Below, piece by piece: positions 1 to 5,226 of a stretch of DNA of 10,325 nucleotides; position 1 is the first letter of the stretch, and the number at the start of each line of letters is the position of its first letter. The position numbers were made by a program, and so were the translations under genes. The DNA comes from Candidatus Uhrbacteria bacterium (GTDB lineage Bacteria > Patescibacteriota > Patescibacteriia > UBA9934 > GWF2-40-263). The stretch is from NCBI GenBank assembly GCA_016205995.1, contig JACQSJ010000012.1, positions 1-10,325 of the forward strand, written 5' to 3'. Below the pieces are notes generated by a model that saw nothing but the letters and a program-made list of their open reading frames with translations, was not told the origin of the DNA and did no database searches.

Positions 1-44
1 CTGTCGTGTGAGGACAGCGCTCTAACCAACTGAGCTATGTATCC
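1..44 (-). tRNA. tRNA-Val (anticodon CAC), 5' half, cut by window edge
   Basis: Read on the minus strand from 44 down to 1, this is the 5' half of a tRNA. The acceptor strand is GGATACA, followed by TA, a D stem GCTC/GAGC with loop AGTTGGTTA, one linking G, and an anticodon stem CTGTC/GACAG closing a seven-base loop CTCACAC. Loop positions 34-36 are CAC, which reads the valine codon GTG. The variable loop, T arm and 3' acceptor strand lie outside the window, so acceptor pairing cannot be checked. It is divergent from the LCP-family gene. Confidence 0.93.
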
Positions 45-60
45 ATAATCTGCGAGCCAC

Positions 61-89
61 AAGATATCACGAGGTTCGTCTCTTTTCAA
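61..89 (-). promoter_or_regulatory. Sigma70-type promoter for tRNA-Val
   Basis: On the minus strand, TTGAAA (plus 84-89; five of six match to TTGACA) is followed by a 17-base spacer and TATCTT (plus 61-66; four of six match to TATAAT). Transcription would start near position 54, about ten bases before the mature tRNA 5' end. The -35 box overlaps a candidate -35 box of the divergent LCP gene. Confidence 0.55.
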
Positions 90-111
90 GCGGCACAAGA
101 ATCGTTAGAAT
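83..111 (+). promoter_or_regulatory. Candidate promoter of the LCP-family gene
   Basis: TTTTCA (83-88) and TAGAAT (106-111) are separated by 17 bases. The -10 box is good (five of six) and the -35 box is weak (four of six). The -10 overlaps the ATG at 110, so a transcript from here would start near 117-119. Translation would then have to use the ATGs at 125 or 128. Confidence 0.35.
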
Positions 112-1816
112 GTTCCTGTCACGTATGATGGAGAAACCCCACGTCAACCTCCTCAAGCGTCATCACACCCCGCGAGCGACCAAGCGATCGCCCGCGCTTT
201 TTTTTGGACGCCGCTTGGTAGTCGTGGTCGCGATCCTTGCCACGGTGGGCATGGTCTTCTCCTATCAAATCAGCTCCACTTCCGAGAGTTCTGGTAATTT
301 TCCATCGCTCTCGCTCTTCTCCACGATCCGCCACTTGGTTTCCTCGTCAGAACGCGACCTCGACGGTGAGGAGAACGATCGGGTGAATTTCCTCCTCCTG
401 GGAATTGGGGGCGCGGGGCATGACGGCCCACAGCTCACGGACACGATCATCTTTACCAGCTACAAACCCTCGGACGGATCCGTCGCGATGATGTCGCTCC
501 CGCGAGACATGAGCGTGCCCATTCCAAACTACGGCTATCGCAAAGTGAACCACGCCAACGCGTACGGAGAGATGGACGACCCAGGATCGGGTCCAAGGCT
601 TGCCTCGCAAGTCATCGGGGAGGTGCTCGACGAGGAGATCCACTACTACCTGCGCGTGGACTTTGCCGGATTTGCCGAGTTCATCGACGCGATCGGCGGC
701 GTGGACGTTTATGTAGAGAATGGCTTCACGGACGCGAACTATCCTATTGATGGAAAGGAGTACGACGAGTGCGGAAGCGAGTCGTCCGTTATATCTGACC
801 TATCGGTTGAATCCGACCTAGAAAATCAGGAGGAACCCAGCGAGCTTGCAGAGATCCTCGCCATCGACCAGGAAGAGGAAGGCATCCTCGAGAAAGCCCT
901 TGAAGAAGAGAATCAGCCGGAGGTCGTGCCGGACTACTCCTGCCGTTTTGAGTCCATTACCTTCTATGAAGGGTGGACACACATGGATGGAAAAACCGCA
1001 CTCAAGTTCGCTCGTTCCCGTCATGGAAACAACGGCGAGGGCTCGGACTTCGCGCGAAGCGAGCGCCAGCAGAAGATTATCCTTGCGGTGAAGGATAAGG
1101 TCCTCTCGGCCTCGACCTTCCTCAACCCGTCGCGCATTTCCAAAATGATGGACGCGCTCAAGGACAACATCGCCACCAACCTCGACGTATGGGAAATCGT
1201 GCGGCTCGCTGGCGACTTGAAAGATATGAGCGCCAGCAAAATCGTCAACCACGTGGTTGATGCATCCGACGCCTCACCTTTGTACGCCACGGTTCTCAAC
1301 GGCGCCTATGTGTTGCTGCCAAAGAATGACGACTGGTCCGGTCTCCAGAACATCGCGGAGAATATCTTTACGCCTGACTCGGAGCTCAACACGCAGTTCG
1401 CCACGGCTCCCGAGGAGAAGCCAAAGTTTGTCACCGTCGAAATCCAAAACGGAACGAACATCACCGGACTCGCCTTCCGTGCCTCACAACTCTTGGACGG
1501 CCAAGGATTCGATGTTGTGAAGGTTGGCAACGCCGTGAGTCGCGGATATGAACACACCGTCATCTACGACCTCACCAACGGTCAGCGTTCTGAAGAACTC
1601 AAGGCGCTACGCGACTATCTCCAGGCCGACGTCACGCTATCCGCAACGGGATGGATGTTGAGCAGCAACGTGGTGCCAAAGGAAATCTCGTTCTCCTCCG
1701 CAGACTACGAACGGCTTGCCACCCAAGAGGACATCGACTTCCTCATTATCCTGGGCGAAACCGCCGGCTCGTTTGCCATAGGCGCATCTCCGCAGGGAAC
1801 CGAGGAGATGCCATAA
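110..1816 (+). CDS. LytR-CpsA-Psr (LCP) family cell-envelope protein with C-terminal LytR_C domain
   Basis: 568-residue predicted membrane-anchored LCP protein. This family transfers lipid-pyrophosphate-linked glycopolymers to the cell wall. A basic N-terminus (residues 1-35) precedes one membrane helix (about 35-51), so the rest is extracytoplasmic. The LCP domain (about 92-330) shows the hallmark residues: D111 in LTDTI, R132-D133 in SLPRDM, N147 in RKVNHANAYG, R302 and R304 in ALKFARSRH, and R316/R319 in FARSERQQK. A LytR_C domain follows at about 439-510 (VTVEIQNGTN onward), then a short tail. Unusually, an acidic Ser/Glu-rich stretch (about 222-277), flanked by C221 and C278, interrupts the LCP domain. 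The start is uncertain: no Shine-Dalgarno precedes 110, 125 or 128, and the candidate promoter favours 125 or 128. The helix is kept either way. The glycopolymer substrate cannot be told from sequence. Confidence 0.93.
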   Translation: MFLSRMMEKPHVNLLKRHHTPRATKRSPALFFGRRLVVVVAILATVGMVFSYQISSTSESSGNFPSLSLFSTIRHLVSSSERDLDGEENDRVNFLLLGIGGAGHDGPQLTDTIIFTSYKPSDGSVAMMSLPRDMSVPIPNYGYRKVNHANAYGEMDDPGSGPRLASQVIGEVLDEEIHYYLRVDFAGFAEFIDAIGGVDVYVENGFTDANYPIDGKEYDECGSESSVISDLSVESDLENQEEPSELAEILAIDQEEEGILEKALEEENQPEVVPDYSCRFESITFYEGWTHMDGKTALKFARSRHGNNGEGSDFARSERQQKIILAVKDKVLSASTFLNPSRISKMMDALKDNIATNLDVWEIVRLAGDLKDMSASKIVNHVVDASDASPLYATVLNGAYVLLPKNDDWSGLQNIAENIFTPDSELNTQFATAPEEKPKFVTVEIQNGTNITGLAFRASQLLDGQGFDVVKVGNAVSRGYEHTVIYDLTNGQRSEELKALRDYLQADVTLSATGWMLSSNVVPKEISFSSADYERLATQEDIDFLIILGETAGSFAIGASPQGTEEMP

Positions 1817-1834
1817 AGTGATGTTTCGGCGAAT

Positions 1835-1870
1835 AACCCCCTCCTTTTTAAGGAGGGGTCTGGGGTGGTT
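1835..1870. repeat. Palindromic CCCCTCCTT/AAGGAGGGG element
   Basis: A perfect 9-bp inverted repeat, CCCCTCCTT (1838-1846) and AAGGAGGGG (1850-1858), encloses TTT and is followed by TCTGGGGTGGTT. It lies 19 bases after the LCP stop codon. No T-run follows the stem, so it is not a good intrinsic terminator by itself, though it could protect the mRNA 3' end. The shape resembles dispersed C-rich/G-rich palindromes found between genes in many bacteria. No second copy is present here. Confidence 0.5.
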
Positions 1871-1879
1871 AGAATCTTT

Positions 1880-1920
1880 GTCATCCCGAGCGAACGAAGC
1901 GAGTCGAGGGATCTCGAATC
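1880..1920. repeat. Single left arm of the GTCATCCCGAGCG repeat family
   Basis: The stretch begins GTCATCCCGAGCG and ends GAGGGATCTCGAATC. The same core recurs at 5133, 6957 and 7370, and in reverse complement at about 5173-5211, 7297-7330 and 7409-7441. This copy has no inverted partner; a terminator hairpin begins directly after it, so it is an orphan arm. Confidence 0.75.
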
Positions 1921-1950
1921 AAAAATCGACCTCCAAAGGTCGATTTTTTT
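1921..1950. terminator. Bidirectional intrinsic terminator between convergent genes
   Basis: The stem ATCGACCT/AGGTCGAT with loop CCAA is extended by an A-run on its left and a seven-T run on its right, so it can terminate transcription in both directions. It ends the LCP transcript on the plus strand and the lipoprotein transcript on the minus strand, whose TAA stop (1949-1951) overlaps the T-run. The 20-base stem-loop core is repeated exactly at 2982-3001. Confidence 0.85.
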
Positions 1951-2926
1951 ATCTCCTTCCTCGCCGTATCTCCTGATGTGCCTCGGACTCCGCCTCCTGA
2001 TCATATTCAGGAAACGTCTCGCGCCAGAGCGCCAGAGCCTCGGCAATAGACTCTTGGTGCGCCTCAAACAATTCGTCCTGCTCCTGCATGACCTGCGTAA
2101 ACTCCTCGCTCGTCACGCCAAGAACGTCCAACCGATCCCGCACGGACGCATAGAATCCATCATTGACGAGAGTCTCGGCCCACCCCTGGCGAGTTTGCCA
2201 ATCTAAAAGCTTTTGATAGTACCGCTGTGCGTTCTCCTGGGCCATCTGTGTTCCCTCCCCCTCCATGCTGTCAATCGTCAACTGGGTTTCTTCGACGATG
2301 TGCGTAAATCTATGCGCGTAAAACGGCAGGTTCTCAAATAGGTTGTACAGCGAACCGACTGTGTATGACACATCGCCTTCGGAGACGAACAGATCAAGCA
2401 GCTGGGCTTCGTCCATTTCACCGGTCTCCAGATTCTCCTGCAAGGCATCTTTCAAGGAAGCTTCATGCCGACCAAAAAAGAAATGCGCCCCCTCATGCAT
2501 GAGCTGACCAGGCGAGCTGTTGATCGCCCCCTGCTCGTCCATGCCAAGGACGATGTAATTGTCGAGCTCGCCCTCGGAAATGATCCCGTGTGCGGACGCT
2601 TCGGTATGGGCGACAGAGAAGTCATCCAGTGGCATGGCCACGATCTGATCCGCTTCCCAGATGTCCTGGACTTCGGAAAGAACCGTGACAATTCCGTCCT
2701 GAAGGATCTCGTTGTTTTGTGTAGGATGACCTTCCAGATCAAACAAAGGATCCGCGACCTCGAGCAGGTCAGAAACCATCGGAGTGACCGACTCGGAATG
2801 TTCGATCAGCTCCTCCACATCGCGGCGCTGTTCATCCGTAAGCTCTCGCGCACCAACGGGCATTTGCGCGCACGCGGTAAAGAGCACCATGGCGGCGGGC
2901 AAGGATTGGCGTGCTTTGGGTCTCAT
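1949..2926 (-). CDS. Putative lipoprotein with HExxH (HEGAH) zinc-metallopeptidase-like motif
   Basis: 325 residues, family not recognised. The N-terminus looks like a lipoprotein signal: basic RPKAR, a short hydrophobic run, then LFTAC with C19 as the lipidation candidate (F at -3 is slightly off consensus). The mature protein would sit on the outer face of the membrane. H144-E145-G146-A147-H148 matches the HExxH zinc-binding and catalytic signature, in a hydrophobic context (QLMHEGAHFFFGRHE) typical of a zincin active-site helix. The third ligand is not certain; acidic and histidine residues in the 180-210 segment are candidates. The rest is acidic and helix-rich, with a Glu/Gln-rich tail. 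The start at 2926 is supported by AAGG four bases upstream. Monocistronic and convergent with the LCP gene. Peptidase activity is inferred from one motif; a non-catalytic role is possible. Confidence 0.8.
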   Translation of the reverse strand: MRPKARQSLPAAMVLFTACAQMPVGARELTDEQRRDVEELIEHSESVTPMVSDLLEVADPLFDLEGHPTQNNEILQDGIVTVLSEVQDIWEADQIVAMPLDDFSVAHTEASAHGIISEGELDNYIVLGMDEQGAINSSPGQLMHEGAHFFFGRHEASLKDALQENLETGEMDEAQLLDLFVSEGDVSYTVGSLYNLFENLPFYAHRFTHIVEETQLTIDSMEGEGTQMAQENAQRYYQKLLDWQTRQGWAETLVNDGFYASVRDRLDVLGVTSEEFTQVMQEQDELFEAHQESIAEALALWRETFPEYDQEAESEAHQEIRRGRR

Positions 2927-2981
2927 ATGACCTTATGGTATCACAACGATCCTCAAGCCGACCTCGACCGAATGACTCGCC

Positions 2982-3006
2982 ATCGACCTCCAAAGGTCGA
3001 TTTTTT
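2982..3006 (+). terminator. Hairpin with T-run, second copy of ATCGACCT/AGGTCGAT stem
   Basis: The same 8-bp stem and CCAA loop as at 1924-1943 is followed by TTTTTT on the plus strand only. No plus-strand gene lies upstream to be terminated; the nearest gene (start 2926) runs the other way. It could stop antisense transcription through that gene, form a hairpin in its 5' untranslated region, or be a dispersed repeat. Confidence 0.5.
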
Positions 3007-3014
3007 CTATACAG

Positions 3015-3035
3015 GTCGGACATTAAATATCCGAC
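3015..3035. promoter_or_regulatory. 21-bp near-perfect palindrome, candidate operator
   Basis: Arms GTCGGA (3015-3020) and TCCGAC (3030-3035) flank an AT-rich core that is itself symmetric except for one mismatched pair. It lies about 90 bases upstream of the lipoprotein start, with TATAGA-like sequence just beyond it on the minus strand. This is the size and form of a dimeric repressor site, but no regulator is encoded nearby and a hairpin role is equally possible. Confidence 0.3.
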
Positions 3036-3042
3036 AAATAGA

Positions 3043-3107
3043 CACAAAAGAAACACCCCGCAGAACAGCGAGCCATCCGTTGGGATGTTTCTCGCCGACC
3101 GCGGGGT
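3043..3107 (-). terminator. Long hairpin terminator of the small-gene operon
   Basis: On the minus strand, ACCCCGC (plus 3101-3107) pairs with GCGGGGT (plus 3055-3061). A middle helix GCGAG/CTCGC (plus 3091-3095 and 3068-3072) and an inner helix CATCC/GGATG with loop CAAC complete the stem. The tail is GTTTCTTTTGTG. It starts ten bases after the stop of the 67-residue gene. The internal loops are large for a simple terminator, so a structured 3' RNA is possible. Confidence 0.6.
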
Positions 3108-3116
3108 CAGTCGTTC

Positions 3117-3320
3117 TTACTCTTGGAAGACGGCCTGCGGGGTGGTTGCGCCACCCTCACAGTATCCGCCTCCAAAGGAGGGTTCGTGAGACGCCATGAC
3201 GTAGGTCATGGCGTCTCCATCGACCTGGACCTGCATCCACATCTCCTCCCACTCGTCGGGGTCGATGTGTGCGGGACGCACGGGATGCACCTCTTGGCAG
3301 ATGGTACAGACTCCGAGCAT
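3117..3320 (-). CDS. Small hypothetical protein with N-terminal CxxC motif
   Basis: 67 residues, family not recognised. C5-T-I-C8 at the N-terminus resembles half a zinc knuckle, and H45 plus C53 (in GGGYCEGG) could complete a metal site, giving a possible CxxC...H...C set. The middle (IDPDEWEEMW) is acidic with aromatic residues. There is no signal peptide or membrane helix. A strong Shine-Dalgarno AAGGAG (plus 3327-3332) lies six bases before the ATG and overlaps the stop codon of the upstream 98-residue gene, so the two are very probably co-transcribed and translationally coupled. A long hairpin terminator follows. The gene is real on start-site and operon grounds; zinc binding is inference. 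Confidence 0.72.
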   Translation of the reverse strand: MLGVCTICQEVHPVRPAHIDPDEWEEMWMQVQVDGDAMTYVMASHEPSFGGGYCEGGATTPQAVFQE

Positions 3321-3331
3321 GGTCTACTCCT

Positions 3332-3628
3332 TCAGTAGGTGATGTACTGGTACAGCAGGACGATGCTGGCCAGGAGGCCCAGCACGTCCGCGGGGAGGAG
3401 GTACCAGGCGCGGGCGCTGATCTGGTACGGGATGCGCACGGCGTAGAGGATCAACGCCACCGTGATGAGCACGGGGTCGATCCCGCACTCATGCGCGACC
3501 CAGTTGGAATAGATCTGCGCCGGGAAGCCCAGGAGGACCATCCCGATACCAGCGAAGAGCGTGATCCGCCCGAGCCGAGCCTTCGAAGGCTCGAGCCATC
3601 GAGCAAGACGCTCCAGGATTCTGGTCAT
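3332..3628 (-). CDS. Small three-helix membrane protein, SemiSWEET/PQ-loop-like
   Basis: 98 residues. A basic N-terminus (1-21) is followed by three hydrophobic segments at about 22-40, 51-66 and 76-95, which is the SemiSWEET triple-helix bundle layout. P36-A37-Q38 at the end of helix 1 lies where PQ-loop proteins have their Pro-Gln, followed by a polar loop and GID, comparable to the GIS motif before helix 2 of SemiSWEETs. Helix 3 has ADVLGLLAS in place of the usual Asn-containing motif. SemiSWEETs dimerise to move sugars; that role is a guess here and another small membrane family is possible. AGGGAG (plus 3635-3640) six bases before the ATG fixes the start, and the gene uses TGA as stop. 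First gene of a two-gene operon. Third codon positions are strongly G/C-rich, more than in der. Confidence 0.75.
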   Translation of the reverse strand: MTRILERLARWLEPSKARLGRITLFAGIGMVLLGFPAQIYSNWVAHECGIDPVLITVALILYAVRIPYQISARAWYLLPADVLGLLASIVLLYQYITY

Positions 3629-3697
3629 GGGGGTCTCCCTGGTTGTGGGGGGAACGATTCTCAGTATCGAACAACTCGACAGAGAAATCGACGCTCA

Positions 3698-3726
3698 AGA
3701 ATACCAAAAAAATGGCTTTTTGTCAA
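3698..3726 (-). promoter_or_regulatory. Strong sigma70-type promoter of the small-gene operon
   Basis: On the minus strand, consensus TTGACA (plus 3721-3726) is followed by a 17-base spacer and TATTCT (plus 3698-3703). Transcription would begin near 3690, giving a leader of about 60 bases that carries the AGGGAG ribosome site. The -35 box overlaps that of der on the opposite strand. Confidence 0.65.
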
Positions 3727-3749
3727 TTCATCGACTTTTCCCGTACAAT
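3720..3749 (+). promoter_or_regulatory. Promoter of der, leaderless arrangement
   Basis: TTGTCA (3720-3725, five of six) and TACAAT (3744-3749, five of six) are separated by 18 bases. Only eight bases lie between the -10 box and the ATG at 3758, so the predicted start point is 0-3 bases from the start codon and the mRNA would be leaderless or nearly so. No Shine-Dalgarno is present. Confidence 0.65.
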
Positions 3750-3757
3750 AGGCTCAC

Positions 3758-5122
3758 ATGTCTGAACACCCACCCGTTGTCGCGCTTGTTGGACGAACAA
3801 ATGTAGGAAAATCAACGCTTTTTAACCGCCTTCTGGAAACACAGAAGGCGCTTGTTTCGCCTGTTGCTGGAACCACCCGTGACCGCAATGAGGGTGACTG
3901 TCTGTGGCGCGGACGCGTCATTCGTCTTGTCGACACCGGCGGTATGGACGTCAACCTTCACGATGAGATCGAACGAAACATTCTGAAGCAGGCTGAGTAC
4001 GCGATCGATCGCGCGGATCTCATTTTGTTTATCGTCGACGCGAAAGTCGGAGCCATGCCCCAAGAAAAAATCCTTGCTTCACGTTTGCGCAAGTCTGGAA
4101 AGCCCGTCATTGTCGTCGCCAACAAGGCGGAGAAGGTCGCGGAACGGTTGAGCGTGGAGAACGCCGAATGGAGATTTCAAGGTCTCTCTGAACCCGTCGC
4201 CATCTCGGCCATACGTGGCATGGGCGTTGGGGATTTGCTCGATCGTGTCTACGATGAACTCGAGGAGATCGGCAAGCCCGCAATTGATCCGAGAGAAACA
4301 GTAGGAATAAAGGTGGCGGTCATCGGCAAACCAAACGTCGGTAAGTCAACGCTTCTCAATGCAATCATCGGCGAGGAGCGATTCATCACCAGCCCTGTCG
4401 CCCACACGACCCGCGAACCAAACGACATGCTGCTCACGCGTGGCGACAAACGCTACATCTTCATCGATACCGCCGGCATGCGTAAGCAGAGCCGAGTCAA
4501 CAAAGCGGGGGGGCTAGAAAAAAAAGCGGTGCGCCGCAACGAACACATTGTAAAAATTGCCGACGTGACGATTCTTGTTGTTGATGCGAATGAGCCGTTG
4601 GGTGCACAGGAAAAAACGTTGGCTGGATTTTTGAAGACCTCGGGTTCAGCCGTCATTGTCGTCGCCAACAAATGGGACCTCATCGAGGACAAGAAGACGA
4701 ACACGATCAACCGATTCCGCGAGTACATCGCTGGAACGATCCCGTTCCTTGCCTGGGCGCCCGTCTTGTTTATCTCCGCCAAAACAAAGCAACGCGTACA
4801 AACGCTCTTTGACGAAATAGACCGCGTCGTGGCCAATCGCTCCATAAAAATCTCCGACCAAGACCTCGCTGGCTTCCTGAAGGATGCCCAGACAAAACAC
4901 GCGCCGATGAAAGGCGCGGGCCAGAGCGTACCCAAACTCTTGGGATTCAAGCAAACAAGAACCGAACCGCCCGAGTTTGACCTCATCATGAAAGCCAAGC
5001 GTACAGATGCGCTCTCCGTCGCCTATATCCGCTTCCTGGAAAACCGCCTCCGCGAAAAATTCAATCTCGTCGGCACGCCCCTGCGCATCAACATCCGCAT
5101 CGCCACATCCGTCTCTAAATAG
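3758..5122 (+). CDS. der: Ribosome assembly GTPase Der (EngA)
   Basis: 454 residues, normal for Der, a cytoplasmic tandem-domain GTPase needed for 50S subunit maturation. G-domain 1 shows the P-loop GRTNVGKS (12-19), GTTRD (38-42), DTGG (59-62) and NKAE (122-125). G-domain 2 shows GKPNVGKS (190-197), DTAG (237-240) and NKWD (304-307). The C-terminal KH-like domain spans about 350-450. Two motifs deviate: the first base-specificity motif ends in Glu instead of Asp, and the switch I motif of domain 2 reads HTTRE instead of GTTRD. The start is set by the P-loop spacing and a promoter ending eight bases upstream. Divergent from the small-membrane-protein operon; a 104-base gap holding a palindromic repeat separates it from pth. 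Confidence 0.97.
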   Translation: MSEHPPVVALVGRTNVGKSTLFNRLLETQKALVSPVAGTTRDRNEGDCLWRGRVIRLVDTGGMDVNLHDEIERNILKQAEYAIDRADLILFIVDAKVGAMPQEKILASRLRKSGKPVIVVANKAEKVAERLSVENAEWRFQGLSEPVAISAIRGMGVGDLLDRVYDELEEIGKPAIDPRETVGIKVAVIGKPNVGKSTLLNAIIGEERFITSPVAHTTREPNDMLLTRGDKRYIFIDTAGMRKQSRVNKAGGLEKKAVRRNEHIVKIADVTILVVDANEPLGAQEKTLAGFLKTSGSAVIVVANKWDLIEDKKTNTINRFREYIAGTIPFLAWAPVLFISAKTKQRVQTLFDEIDRVVANRSIKISDQDLAGFLKDAQTKHAPMKGAGQSVPKLLGFKQTRTEPPEFDLIMKAKRTDALSVAYIRFLENRLREKFNLVGTPLRINIRIATSVSK

Positions 5123-5132
5123 CCGCGAGTAT

Positions 5133-5211
5133 GTCATTTCGAGCGAGCGTCAGCGAGCCGAGAAATCTCGAATTCGAGATCCCTCGACTCCCGTTGGTCG
5201 CTCGGGATGAC
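5133..5211. repeat. 79-bp imperfect palindrome of the GTCATCCCGAGCG repeat family
   Basis: A left arm starting GTCATTTCGAGCG and a right arm ending CGCTCGGGATGAC meet head to head at TCTCGAATTCGAGA near 5166-5179. Transcribed, it would fold into one long imperfect hairpin. It occupies most of the der-pth gap and ends 15 bases before pth. A bipartite copy enclosing a gene lies at 6957-7330. Confidence 0.8.
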
Positions 5212-5226
5212 ACAGATGATAATCAT

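Noticed and set aside
1835..1870. CCCCTCCTT/AAGGAGGGG hairpin as the main LCP terminator
   Set aside because: No T-run follows the stem; the hairpin at 1921-1950 has proper A and T runs and fits better.
2465..3199. Open frame of 244 codons on the plus strand
   Set aside because: Runs antisense to the lipoprotein gene, lacks a ribosome site and any recognisable motif, and crosses a hairpin. The minus-strand frame has a signal peptide, a Shine-Dalgarno site and HEGAH.
4453..5137. Two minus-strand open frames of 181 and 163 codons
   Set aside because: Both are antisense to der, whose motifs are unambiguous; no start signals or motifs are seen.
5218..5223. GATAAT as the -10 box of pth
   Set aside because: It ends three bases before the ATG, so transcription would start at or inside the start codon, and there is only a poor -35 match.
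5131..5226. N-terminal extension of pth from the ATG at 5131
   Set aside because: The 32 added codons are translation of the palindromic repeat; the enzyme's conserved N-terminus begins at 5227.
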